Source: Flectonema sp. DT1601
Taxonomy: Eukaryota; Euglenozoa; Diplonemea; Diplonemida; Diplonemidae
Assembly: GCA_964019425.1 (NCBI GenBank)
Contig: OZ025788.1
Span: 868,001-932,000, forward strand
Length of the DNA stretch: 64,000 nucleotides
Reading direction: 5' to 3'
Positions 21,670 to 33,611 of the stretch are shown here, piece after piece. The notes under the pieces were generated by a model. The model saw only the letters and a list, made by a program, of their open reading frames with translations, was not told where the DNA came from and searched no databases. The number at the start of each line of letters is the position of its first letter. Positions within the stretch are counted from its first letter, which is position 1. The position numbers were made by a program, and so were the translations under genes.

Positions 21670-22098
21670 TTTAGTGGTTTGAACGATGAGATGCTGGTGA
21701 GATAATTTATAACAACGACAAGGAAGACTAAAAGTCTTCCTTGTCAAAAGTCACACTAAAAGGCCTCATCACTAACAATAAGAACTGTCCTTATTCTGAA
21801 AGAGTTAATAATAAGTGAATAAATGAGTATTTCTACACCCCAACTTGCACACTCGTAAACAAATGAATATTAGCGGAATCGCAATAACTAAATAAAGGCA
21901 AATGGTTACTCGCCTGGTGTAAAGGCTAGTAGCTAACTAAGATGGCTATCCTCATTCTAGCAGGAGATGGAAAGGATTTCCAAGAGGGAACAGAGCTCGG
22001 GTTTGTTAATAACTCGGAACAGAATCAATAAGATGAATAAACAAAAAACAAAGAGCAACAGTGTCTTTGGTGGGTGTCGAGGTGCGATCAAATCAGAA
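21670..22098. other. Spacer upstream of the RPL4 array
   Basis: Holds the 13-bp hairpin at 21717-21745 and the 3' flank of the ankyrin gene. Short frames here are shadows of no recognisable protein. As the region upstream of the first RPL4 copy it is the best place for an array promoter, but I see no recognisable promoter element. Confidence 0.5.
21717..21745. promoter_or_regulatory. Perfect 13-bp hairpin upstream of RPL4 copy D
   Basis: GACAAGGAAGACT at 21717-21729 is exactly repeated inverted at 21733-21745 with a 3-base loop (AAA). On the minus strand it lies about 48 nt before the RPL4-D start and just before an acceptor-like AG. It may mark the end of the upstream ankyrin transcript or be a regulatory stem. 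Confidence 0.55.
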
Positions 22099-24720
22099 TT
22101 ACGGAAACCCCTCCCCAGCGTCTTCGTCTCCGTCACTCCCATCACCGAAGGTACCAAATGCTGTAAAGGTTCCAAAAGGGTTATCATTTGATTGCTTTGT
22201 TCGGGAAGCTTTATCTTTTGCGTCTTCGAGTCTTTCAATAGCCTCCTCAGATAAGGAGTCAAGGTAAGCATCACCTCCATTGTCTGTTACTCGAAGTTCT
22301 GAACCGTACTCCAGTAGCAGTTCACAGACTCTCATGTAATGGCTACGGTTTCGATGTAGGTGCTGTTTGTTTGTCTTTTATGTCTGCGACGGATAATTAA
22401 TATGAAATAATACCGATACTGATCACAACATACCTTTAGTGCCCAATGGAGAGGAGTACGGCCTTCGCCGTCTCGTATGTTAACGAAGTCTTTCCCTTTT
22501 GTTTGGACACCTTCGATTATCATCATTTCAGTGGCGTCTATTTCACCCTCACCTGCTGCCCAGTGTAGAGGAGTAATTACATTTTTTGTTGCTGCTCCAA
22601 CATCTGCTCCGTACTCCAGTAAGAGTGTGCACATTTTACAATCACCAGATGCTGCAGCCCAGTGAAGAGGTGTTCTTCCTTCAGAGTCACATGTCTTTAC
22701 ACTAACTTTATGTTTTGTAATAAGTTCCTCTGACAGTGATGAGTGCTCAGGACCTGTTGTATTTAATTATTAATTGTTTGCTTCATATGGTACCAGACCC
22801 TCACTGACATTGATAACCCAAGGTAATTGACTATCCAAGAGATCAAAGCGAATTGCAGGGGAGGCTGCTCTGCGCTCACAGGCCGATCTTTAATTAGATT
22901 GCCGAAATCCCCATAAAAAGTACTAAGGGCAAACGAAATCATGCCCAGCAGGTGGACAGTTATGGGGCATAAGAACAGGGGATGTCACTCCGGTCTGTCT
23001 TTAATTTTAAATAAGTATTAAACTAGTCCAACTGATCATGCTAACTCAATATTTTTTTTTATGCAAGAGATACCAACACGCAAGAGATACCAACGCACAT
23101 ACGAGATACCAGCACTTCCGAGATACCGACACACAAGAGACTAGAGATACCCCTTCCAGGCTTGTTTCCTATGAGGAAGTAATATTGGACAATCAGATGA
23201 GCGAGAAGTAATCACCACTTCACGTTTCAAAAACAGAATCCATGAATATGCCATTTTTATTAAAGAAAATGCTACCTAATGTTAAGCAGCGCTTTCAATG
23301 TGTGTTAATTATTCCGCAACTTCATTGAGAGGGTTTTTAATCGAAAAGTAGCAGTAAGCACGCTTTAGAGTTGGTGCAATGTGGGTTGCAGTCCCTTTCA
23401 AGTCTGTCCCGATCTGTCATAATGTACCATAATACATGAAGACATACCTTGATGTAAAGCAACAGCTAATGGACTGTTTCCATCTTTGTCAGTTATGCTC
23501 CCGTCAGCTCCTGCCCGTAGGATATGAAGAGCAGCTTTCTTTCTATCATTATGAAGAGCTGACAGTAATGGAGTGTGACCATTAGAATCAATAGTATTAA
23601 GAGGGACACCAACTGATATTAATAAATCAATAACTTTGTAATGACCATTAGCAGCTGCAACAGAGAGAGGAGTCCGATTGCGGGAATCGAACAAGGCAGC
23701 ATTTGGATGAACTTCCAAGAGATGAGTCAGCATACCAACATCACCACAAGAAGCCACTAAGTGAATTGCTGTTACTTTTTGATCATCAGAAGCAGCCACA
23801 TCAGCTCCTTCATTAATTAAGATTACACTTAGCCTACCGTGACCTTTTTGTAATGAATTGTGAAGAGGAGTTCGAAGGCGTCTGTTCCTTGCTGTTGTTG
23901 ACGCTCCCGAATCGAGCATCATTTGCAGCAATTCAGCAAGAATCGGTTGCTTAACTCCACTCGACATTAAGAAGTGAAGCGGCGTATTCATTTCATTGTC
24001 GCACACAGCGACATCTGCATTCTCCTTCAATAGCCATTTTGTTGCCGCATGAGATTGCGCCGTACACGATAAGTGAAGTGGTGTAGAACCTCTTTTATTA
24101 GCAACGTTAAAGTTAACATTTCGTTGTTTTAATAAATCCATTATTTGAACTCGATTAGTAGCGGCAGCAAGGTGACTAGCATGCCAACCATAATCATTAA
24201 CAACGTCTATGTTAATATCAGGGTGTTTTAATAGAATCCTAACAAGAGCTATATTCCCTTTTGTACAGGCTAAATGCAATGGGGTACACGAACTGTTTGT
24301 CGTGTCGGGTAGGTTCGGGTTTGCACCCCGTGAGATTAGTAGTTCTAAGAAGGCTGAATATCCCGATGATTTCTCACAAATAACATGAATTAAAGCCTTT
24401 CCTCCAACACAAACATTCGCATCGACACCACAGCAAAGCAACAGATTTGTCATCCGAATGCTGTCTTCACTCGTAACTGTATTGTGGATAATCGGTCCCA
24501 GCAGTTGTACATTTCGAAACCGCCTTCCTTTTACTATTTTCTCTAACACTTCGACGTCTCCAGAAGTAACGGCATTGCGAATTTCTAGGAGTTCTGATCC
24601 GGTCAGATTTTGCCGCCTCCGTCTCTGTCGCTGGCACTTCAACAAATTAGATACGACGCATCGAGCAACCAGCCCCCCCGCTATCGCTGTAGCAATTACG
24701 AGGGGAGGGCTTGCTGACAT
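22099..24720 (-). CDS. Ankyrin-repeat protein with N-terminal membrane anchor
   Basis: Three exons (23448-24720, 22434-22753, 22099-22362) with GTATGT donors and ACAACAG/AAACAG acceptors join in frame to 618 aa. After an N-terminal hydrophobic stretch (PPLVIATAIAGGLVARCVV, about residues 5-27) come about 14 ankyrin repeats. Examples are SCTPLHLACTKGNIALVRIL, GSTPLHLSCTAQSHAATKWL, RTPLHNSLQKGHGRLSVILI, RTPLSVAAANGHYKVIDLLI, GRTPLHWAAASGD and ITPLHWAAGEGE. The repeats run across both introns, which supports the splice model. The last about 60 residues are acidic with FGTFTAFGTFGDGSDGDED. Ankyrin repeats mediate protein contacts; partner and compartment are unknown, though the N-terminus suggests membrane attachment. 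An AAAACAG acceptor-like site lies 11 nt before the ATG, so a further upstream exon is possible. Confidence 0.88.
23063..23152. repeat. Short tandem repeat in ankyrin gene intron 1
   Basis: Four to five imperfect copies of an 18-20 base unit with core GAGATACC (CAAGAGATACCAACAC, CAAGAGATACCAACGCACA, CGAGATACCAGCAC, CGAGATACCGACACACA, then TAGAGATACC). It lies inside the 694-nt first intron (22754-23447). Confidence 0.8.
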
Positions 24721-26201
24721 CCTTTTGTTACCTGTTTTTTTGGAGGAGAAAACAATATTGTAAGCGTGGATATTATATCCGGTTTATAAAGAAAGAATCT
24801 CCCCAAAAAAAGAGCTTCTGACGCGTCATTTCAACGGGTTCCTTATTGCAGAATATTTTTAATGTACCGAAGCCAGACAATAAAAGACAACGAACCCCTG
24901 CTGAGGTAAAGTGAAAGAGCTAGCCGGGTGTGGGTGACGAGAGGGGGGCAGACGGCGCGTGGTAGTCGTCAGAACTACATAATCCCCTGTTGTAATTTCT
25001 AAAGCATTCCTGCCAAGGTAAAGGGAAAGCGATAATGATGTGTGACCTCTTTGTTTGGTTTTTTTTTTTTCTTCTTTTTTTTGTTTTTTTCCCCCTATTA
25101 TTATTTTTTTTCCCCAACACCATCACCCCCTCCCTCACTATAAACTGTTAGTATATTAAGCAGCAGCCAGGAATCTGACAAGTCGCTTTATATTAAAAAA
25201 AAATCAGGGAGAGGAGAAAGCAGAACATGTTTTGAAAATGAAGTCAAACCGCACCCATCAAACAGTTTATCTGAAGCATATAACTTACTTAGAAACGTGT
25301 TAACAACTGCAACAGTCTCGGCATCTGGAATAGATATGCTACGCTGCCGGTACTTCTGATGCCCCTTTTGAAGGGGAGAGGAAAGCAAGAGAATGAAAAT
25401 TAAAAAAAAAAAAAAAGGTTTTTGACACCACAAAGGTAGTCAAAAACTAACTGAGGAATTATGAAATAAAATCGCAGGATTTTTTTTAAAAAATACGGAT
25501 AATAAATATGTAAATAAAACGATTTTTTTAAGGAAAAAAAATCGGTAATAAAATCGAATGATAAGCTACATACATTGAGCGTCAGCTTACACGTGTGACT
25601 ACACAGACGAAAGCACGATAGGTACGCTCTTTAAGTTATTAAGTTAATAATTCTTCAGGTAATGTACGAGTTGTAGGGAGGGGAGAGGCTTTCCACACTC
25701 ATGGTTAATTTACTATTCTCTTATTTATTTCTTCTTCCTTCCTTTTTTTTTTTTTTTATTTAAGATTGTTGTCTTTGTTTACAACTGGTTGCTCAAGACA
25801 GTCGGCTCAAAAAAAAAAAAAAAAAAAAAGGGAAATAAAACAAAAGAAACATTAATAATAAAAAGGCAACGCAAAGAGAAAAGATTTTTTTTTTTTAAAT
25901 AAAAACTCTCTGTTGCATTAACAATACGCTCAGGATTTGTGAATATGGTATTTGAGATTTCTACATAAGAACATCTCAAGACAAGCCACTCACTCTCACT
26001 GATAATGTTGTTCAACTTCTAGTTGCCATATCTTCTTCTTATTTTACGTTGCAGTAGTGTGAAAGGGAAAAAAAAAAAAAAAAGAAAAGAAATAATAATG
26101 AAAGCAGGGGAAAGAATGTAAGAATAAATTAAAAACAAGGAACTGGAAGAATATTAAATGGAAGTAATGTATTCTTCTGAAGATTAACTGAAAAAAATTT
26201 C

Positions 26202-26232
<31 letters not shown>

Positions 26233-28097
26233 CTAATTTTATTTGCATGTTACGTACAAACGCAAGTCACAGAAAAAAAGAAAAAAAAAAAATGAACGGA
26301 ATAATGGGAATTTGATATTTTTCTTAAAACTTTTTTTTCTTCTTTTTTTTTCAGACGATATTATTCACGAGTTTCTTTTGTCTTGTTTTGTTAATAAACC
26401 AAATGTCCTTTGCATCACAGAAAAACTTTCACACCAAAATGTTCATCCAGAACACCGGGTTAGACGTAAATTCCAACACTCTACTTGCTGTGTAACCCTC
26501 CCCGCTGATTTAAACTGGCAGGCGGTACTGGGGCTAGGGATTAAAAATAAAAAATAAAAGTGATTATCAAGAAACGACACACTCACTACCTTAGTGACCT
26601 GGGTTTGTTATTACAAAGTTTTTTTTTTTTTTTTTTTCTTAATTTTTCTTAAAATCAGTCTTCGATAATCAAAAAACCCGAATGTGACAAAACGTTCAAC
26701 AAGGTTCTTCTCCTGATCTTCTACTTCACTACATCCCAACAAGTACGACGAGTGACAAAACTACCTACAGATACAGGGAGATGAATAAAGAAGAACGCAG
26801 ACGCAGTCAAAATTGCGGAGCTTCAAAAATAAAATAATAATAAAATACCGGGTACCAATTTTTCCACTCCGCTGAATGGCGGAACGAGCTCCCGAAAGAG
26901 TGAAGTGAAGTGGTTTAGGATAGGGAATCAGACTCATAATGTTACGCAGACTCTACAAAAACAATAATAGAGTGATAATGCAAAGCTTTTCATTGAGTAA
27001 TGGAAAAGGACACGTGGTAAAGGAATGGAGATTAGGGTGTATTTTTTGTTAAATTTTTTTTTCTGCCTCTCATAATCTTTCGGCAACAGCTTCCTTGAGA
27101 CATCCGCATACAACACATTGGACCTCCTTTTCGTTGTTTTTTTTTTTTTTTTTTTTCTTCTTCCTCCCAAAGGAAAATATTAAATAGTAATTGTAATAAA
27201 TAACAGAGAGGCAGACAGCAGGACTAGAAAGGAACCAACGGGGAATGCAAATTAATGTCTCAAAAAAAAAGTAAAGTCTGCTTAGGCTAAACAACGATAA
27301 TATAACAGTACAACTCAACACGACATCATGCATGAAAGACCAACTTAGTTCCAGACAACTCCTATGCAGGTTGTCTAGCGAGTCAAATTGACAGCAGTGC
27401 TCAGACTTGACTCATTACTTTGGTTTCACTCAAATGACGTGCTAGCGATGAAAAACTGAAATGGGGGGAGTGGAAAAGGAAAGAAAAAAAAAAACGGAAG
27501 TGAAAAGGGATGGGTGTATAGAAAAAATCAAGTTTCGAAGGCTAGTAAAACGTTACCAATGCCTACCAGTGTGTCAGCCTCACCACGGAGAATTACCATA
27601 TTGTGAATGAGGTGAGCCACTCGCAGGTATTTGCATAGTAGTTGGAAAAAGAAAAAAAAGATTGGGCAGAAAAAAACTCCGCCTCTAAAAAAAAAAAAGG
27701 GGGGGGAGGGAGAGGGATTGGAATAGGAGCAAGCTTCTCAAACCTTTGCAAAAATTAAAAAAAAAAAAAAAGAAGAAGTAAGTGATATAAAAGAGAACAC
27801 AATTAATAAAATGGACTTACCTGCCAATATAATTTTTTTTTTTTCTTTTGCACCAATAATTACGAAGTGCCTCTCCTTTCTTTAATTGAAACAGTCCTCC
27901 CAAATCGACGTATCCCGCAGTTACACAAGAATGGGTAGCGCGGTCCCACGAATGGTGTGAATCAATTATTGTAATTGTAGTTTACGGTGATAAACAAAGT
28001 GTAAATTGAGAACGCTCCTGGGGGTTTTGTAAGGGAATAACTAACAAGAAAAACTGTAAACTAGTTCCCTTAAAAAATAAAGAAAGTATCGGGGGAA

Positions 28098-28130
<33 letters not shown>

Positions 28131-28270
28131 AAAATAACATCAGCAGTTATTTCGTTGATTAATAATTTCACCAACAAAAAAAAAAAAAACAAAAAAAAAA
28201 AAAAAAAACAACAACTTTTTATTTTTCAAGGACGATAATATTATAAATTAATATTTTTTTTTTTTTTTTT
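24721..28270. other. 3.5-kb gene-free region rich in homopolymers
   Basis: Dominated by A and T runs of 12-30 bases (for example 26203-26232, 28101-28124, 28254-28272) and G-rich patches such as 27699-27712. Many short frames are poly-Lys or poly-Phe artefacts. No domain, tRNA or repeat family was recognised on either strand. Confidence 0.55.
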
Positions 28271-29467
28271 TTAAGCACCAATCTTAATGACCGGAAGAGG
28301 TGTAGACTTTGCCCGAAAAGACTGGATAATTATATTGTCATCCTCATCATCGTCAAGGTAGTATTCTCTAATGTGTGCAGCGTACGTGATAGCGCTATCG
28401 TAGTAAGGTGAATGAGCAATTTCAGGAAATGCTTGACGAATGATTTTCGAGCATCTGCGGTAGTGTTCCGGAGAAGCATCTAATTCTGCATCTTGATCGA
28501 TATAGTCATCCATATTGATGAATCCGGTTATGACTTTTGATACACAAGACTTCACCAACTCAAGTTCTGATAGTTGAAGAGCACAAAGCTTTGCAACAAA
28601 AGAAGCAACATCAGTCACATCATCGCAAGCATCAAGGTATTGAATGCAATACTCGTTCACAAGTGACTGAAGAGTTAAAAATCTCTTCGATGTTCCCAAC
28701 AATATCAACTCATCCCCATATTGTGATCCTTGAGAATCATTTTCCTCATCACTCGATGCTGTTTCAATAACTTCAGTACTGTCTGTTAAGAGAGCAATAA
28801 GCTCTGCTACCACACAAGACATTCCTTTATTTTCTACAGCAAACGATACCAGAGAATCGGCTAATTGAGCCAAGACTTCTCTGTCAGCAATATTTAAACA
28901 AACTGACTGTAATTTCTGAGCTACTTCTGAAAAACAGCTTCCGGTTGTAGATTCAATTCTGACAGAAGCCTGAAGTTTTATAAGTTGCGCAGATGTAATT
29001 TTAGCAACCTGAACTCTGCTGATCGGTTCAATGTGATGCCGAGGGGAATCCTTAATAGATAATTGTGGTCTTGGGATCATTGGTGTTTCAATCTGGTGAA
29101 AGAATGCAGCGATTCTTGAATTACGAATTCCTTCACTCGCAGAAACCCAAATCGCCATAACTGCAGCTACACCACTTCTAACTGACTCAAACTCAGCATT
29201 TCCCTGATCCTCAACTGGAAGAATTGTACAAGCGTAGTCTGGTGGAGCGTTTTGGAAGTACTCCTGTCTTCTTCTTCTGTAGTTTCTTCCCCCGTTTCCC
29301 CAACCTCTTTGGTTACCACCGTGTACCTGGTACGCATCTTGAATTGGATATTGAAGACTTATGCCCTGCTCGTAGTACACCTGAGGAGCTTGCTGCTGCA
29401 TTGGATGCAACATCACTGGGTTTCCGTATTGCATAGGTGCCTGGTTGTAGTATCCAAGTGACGACAT
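28271..29467 (-). CDS. Unrecognised protein with Q/Y-rich, RGG-like N-terminus
   Basis: A single-exon 398-aa frame starting at ATG 29467. Residues 1-50 are rich in Gln, Tyr, Pro and Met (MQYGNPVMLHPMQQQAPQ); residues about 51-70 are RGG-like (GGNQRGWGNGGRNYRRRRQEY), as in RNA-binding proteins. The remaining 300 residues look like a helical-repeat domain (AQLADSLVSFAVENKGM, VAELIALLTDSTEVI, VASFVAKLCALQLSELELV), then an acidic segment (YLDDDEDDN). The arrangement recalls translation or mRNA-decay factors with MIF4G-like helical domains, but I cannot identify a family and give no symbol. It ends just inside a T-rich run. Confidence 0.72.
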   Translation of the reverse strand: MSSLGYYNQAPMQYGNPVMLHPMQQQAPQVYYEQGISLQYPIQDAYQVHGGNQRGWGNGGRNYRRRRQEYFQNAPPDYACTILPVEDQGNAEFESVRSGVAAVMAIWVSASEGIRNSRIAAFFHQIETPMIPRPQLSIKDSPRHHIEPISRVQVAKITSAQLIKLQASVRIESTTGSCFSEVAQKLQSVCLNIADREVLAQLADSLVSFAVENKGMSCVVAELIALLTDSTEVIETASSDEENDSQGSQYGDELILLGTSKRFLTLQSLVNEYCIQYLDACDDVTDVASFVAKLCALQLSELELVKSCVSKVITGFINMDDYIDQDAELDASPEHYRRCSKIIRQAFPEIAHSPYYDSAITYAAHIREYYLDDDEDDNIIIQSFRAKSTPLPVIKIGA

Positions 29468-29763
29468 TTTTTTAATAAAATTAAAAAGATGAGGGGACGG
29501 TGGGGTCCTAATAAATCAGAATAAACATGACTACAAAAACAGCTGATTACACTTTCCTTTTTAATAAAGTAGTTCCCCGCAGACACCATCACAATCCTGT
29601 ACAAGAGAATAAAGAAACAACACTACACATAATACTAACAACTCTACTACGTGCGATAATGGGGTACCGTGTAATAATCGGTGAATAATACTTACTATGT
29701 CGAGTGTACATAGCATTTAAAACAGAGCACAACTGTGTAACAACACAACTTAATAGGTTCAAC

Positions 29764-30018
29764 TCATATATTTCTTAAAGTGGTCCATGCTCTGTTAAGG
29801 TGAGCCTGTACGTCTATTCCCCTTCCAAAGTCCATATTCCCTGACTTTATACTTTTATAGTTAGCTGTCGCAAGTCCGTGAACCTTTACTTGTGGAATGT
29901 GAACGCCATCCATCACAACACGTGATGGTCGTATCTTTGGAGTATTTATTGAATGATGACCAAAGTCAGATATCTTTTTGCCGTGTGACATTAGCGTCGA
30001 ATCAAATCCGACCCCCAT
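29764..30018 (-). CDS. Small 84-residue protein, unrecognised
   Basis: A compact frame starting MGVGFDSTLMSHGKK at 30018 and ending in TGA. Unlike the surrounding poly-Lys/Phe shadows, its composition is balanced, and minus-strand TTTTGACTCTCAG lies about 24 nt before the ATG as at other genes. It has no membrane segment or Cys motif. The gene sits 296 nt upstream of the Q-rich gene on the same strand. It could be a small axonemal or cytosolic protein, but I do not recognise it. Confidence 0.55.
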   Translation of the reverse strand: MGVGFDSTLMSHGKKISDFGHHSINTPKIRPSRVVMDGVHIPQVKVHGLATANYKSIKSGNMDFGRGIDVQAHLNRAWTTLRNI

Positions 30019-30996
30019 GTTTTTTTATAATACCGTTATCTGAGAGTCAAAATATTAGTATGTTTTTCTTCTTCTTCGATTTTTTTAAATTTTCTATTCA
30101 CAAACTGAGATAAATTCGTAGTCGCACTGTTTCCTGTTAATTAAGTAATAGCAATAGTTTTACTCTTCATCATAACAACCTTAAGCAATTTGCGTGAACA
30201 ACGAAACGTACTGTCCCAGCAGTGTCAGGACGGGTTTGGGAAGGGGAGCACAAATCTCTATGGGGAGAGACAGGACGTAGAGAACGGAAAAAAGGAACAT
30301 CAATACTCGGCGGAACTTTATCGCTGAACCTAAGAATACCATTTTTTCACTTTTTAATTCTTAACAGCGATAAGAAAGGTAGCACGCTCTTCCGACGAGT
30401 AAGAATCGTTTCTTTTTCAACTCTCCACGGTACTGTAAACCCAACGGGTTCCGTATCATAATTGCAGAGGTGCACATTCATACCATTTTTAGCATGTTAA
30501 AACTTCAGTTATTCGTCAATATTCACTGGACTTCCGAAAATCGCGTTGGAAGTTGATACATTCTGCTTCAAGTAAGCCACAACTTGTAATCGTTAGGTAG
30601 TCTTCAATGGGTCATTACAATAAATCAAGTAAGAAACGATAATCAAGTGACCCACTTAAATGCAAACCCACCTTATAATAAAGACTGCTGTACTCTCTTA
30701 GATGGTGCAGACGGCTTGCTGACATTATATGAGGTGTGCAACAATCATAACAATAAGGTTTCTGACAAAGTCTTTTTTTTCTTTCTCCCTTCTTTTTTCT
30801 TTTTTTTTAAATTGCATGTGTGTCTTTTTATTTTTTCATAATTCGAATGAAAGCTAGAAAACAAGAACAATTAGATAGACTCCGAGAAAACAACATTTTC
30901 TTATCCGTTGAGAGTACACGGTAACGGGGTTTGAAAAGGTGAGCTACACAGAGACCACAACAACGTCCAGCCACCAAATCGATCAATTAAAAAGAA

Positions 30997-31032
<36 letters not shown>

Positions 31033-33054
31033 TGAGAAAAAAAATGGGAGTAAAATTAAAAAAAAAAGAAGACCCTGTCGTAAAAAGCTCTATTGTCGAA
31101 TCTGTCAAATGAGACAACAAAAAAGGCTGGTAAAAATAAAAAATAACTTGAGAAATAAAAGATCTAACGGGTAAAAGAGTCATGAAAATACGTGCGGAAA
31201 CAGCTTCAGTAAGAAGGACGAATGAGACGGGGTATGAGGAATGAACAAACCAAACCTGAAAGAAACCGATCAAAAGGTTAATTTTAGAAATGTGCTACAA
31301 GACATGGTGTAAGGAAAAAAATCTGTTCAATTTTGTTCAGGAACACTTGTGTTGTCTTCAGAAAATAGAGACTACCGAACGTACAATAACAACAACCTCA
31401 ATCGGTGTACAGTCTATATCCAATGACTAACATGTGCACGTTATAAAGAACGCAACAGATATAAAATAATCGCGAAGTAAGATGAGATAGGTTGTTTTCG
31501 TCGCGTACACGAAGGACTAAATCTATCTTAAACAATCCAGTTGGGTTACAACAAGTACTTTGTAGCTTCAAGTAACTCCCTCAGAGAGTACAAGAGACTA
31601 ATCGCTTGGTGCTCATCACTGTAGCTGTAAGTCAGCAAGTAGAAAGGCGTGTGAGAGCAATAAGGGAAGAAATGGATCAAACCCAGTACTATAAGCAGCT
31701 TTGCAATTGTTTGCTGCAAACTATAGAATCTTAAACTGATGTGAATGCACACAATGCGATATTTGAGACCTGGAAGACAAACCCTTCTCGAGGTAGAGCA
31801 GCAAAATAAAAAAAATAAATAAGTAAAAACAAAACCGACATAAAAAGTTAAATAAAAATAGCGCGTCCTTCACCAACACCGTGAGGGTACAGGCAAAGGG
31901 GGAGAAGCAGGCAGTGTTTGTCTTTTGTAACACGAATACCAACATTTCAATAGGAAATGCTGTTGGGCTTAGCAACCCAATGACTTGGTAGTTGAGAAGA
32001 TGACCAACTCATCGCAGAGTGGTCATATAACATATGCGGCTTGATCAAGCTCGCTAAACTAGTCCACGCTAATAGTTTACTGTAAAACAGTCAACACTAG
32101 CAATACACCAGCTCAATAAAAATCACTTTTTAAATCACCGAGATCACAGAGGAATTACCTCAAATGCTGTACAGTCAGCCGAACGAATAAAGGGAGAGAA
32201 AGGAAGCCGGTAAAGTATCTGTCATTCCACCGATGGGAAGGATAATAATTTTAAAGCCTGCACAGTATTGGAATTATAAAAGAGTTCTCCCGACTCTTAT
32301 GTTCTGATCGTAGGCGAGTAAAACGAGTCGCTTGTTCTGCAGAAGCCAACAGCGACTCAGATACACGATCTGTCACTCATGCTGGTTTGAGCAGAAGCCT
32401 GGCCACACGGTCAGTCGCAGGTCTACACGGAACTCAACTGTTCTTGTTATTCACCTCTGTATGTGAGGCAGATTCAAGAATCCTATTTTTGAAATCGTTC
32501 TTGTTCTAGTCACACTCAATGCCGTGTAAATAATTACTATTCTGAGATTAGTATCTGTCGACAATTAAAGTGATCTATTAACGATTCGTACACAAAACTC
32601 TTCACTCTTATTCACATTCTTTCTTTCTAGTAGCATTCTAATTAGTTTGCTACGATCTCTCGAAAGTTGTGAACATCATCCGACAGTACTTGTCAGACGT
32701 ATATATCAATACACTTCAAGGAAACAATAAGTTGGAAACCCAGAAGTGCACTCTACGTACGTGTCCCACGACGTAGGGTTTATCCTTTTTTTCTAAAATG
32801 ATCGTCTCAGTCAATTACAAAGAACCACATTATCGCACTGATGGAGCACCCTTAATGTGGTGGAAGTTCTTCATTTCGGTACCAATCAAAGGGAGAGGAC
32901 CACTAACGGGGTATTGCAGAATAGCCCGAAATGCAGTTTTTGTATAAAACTTAATGTCACACTATACAGCATGTCACGTGTTTTATCCGCAAGAAATGTT
33001 GAGAGAGGTAGAGCTGGCCAAAGCAAAGGAAAGACAAAAGCACGCGGAATTGTT

Positions 33055-33094
<40 letters not shown>

Positions 33095-33611
33095 GCGCAA
33101 CATGGAAATACGTGTCGCTGACTTACCTCCCTAATGAGCTTCAAAAAAACTAGCTGTAGCGTGGTAAGTTACTTGCGACATAAGGAAGGAGGGGTTCCAA
33201 CAGTCTTTGACCCCCAGGAGCCACAGCATCCCATTAAAACAGTCAGTTATAAGTGACTTACTCAAGGAATAAGACAAGAGACAGCGGATGGGGATAACAG
33301 AAAGAAAGAACAACTCGACTACACACTTAACGCGGCACACGAGCTGTCCATAAACAAAAGAAATAAAGACCACAAAGAAATAGTTGTCGGCAGTGCTTAC
33401 GTTTCAGCACAGGTCTGTAGTCGCCCTGGTGTCCCAAGCCGCAAGAGATTCCGCATATCAGCTTTGACGGTAGTTATGGCTGCTGTGCTGTAACGAAACT
33501 CTCGTTCGTGCTGTGGAGCCAAACAGAAATTTAATGCATTCGGCTGTAGTTCTACAGCTCTAATTATTCGACAGATGGTTTGCACTAACCGTGAGATGTG
33601 GTGGCTGTTTT
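30019..33611. other. 3.6-kb gene-free region
   Basis: The part at 31300-32800 is less homopolymeric and more balanced in composition than the rest, so it could hold an untranslated RNA, but I recognise no snRNA, 5S or tRNA. Long A and T runs lie at about 31000-31030 and 33060-33093. A 74-codon minus frame at 33397-33621 overlaps the end of the SAM carrier and is probably its 3' flank. Confidence 0.5.

Noticed and set aside
12964-22191. Plus-strand frames opposite the RPL4 exons (60-159 codons), repeated in each copy
   Set aside because: They are antisense shadows of GC-rich conserved exons; the minus strand gives the clear uL4 protein with introns.
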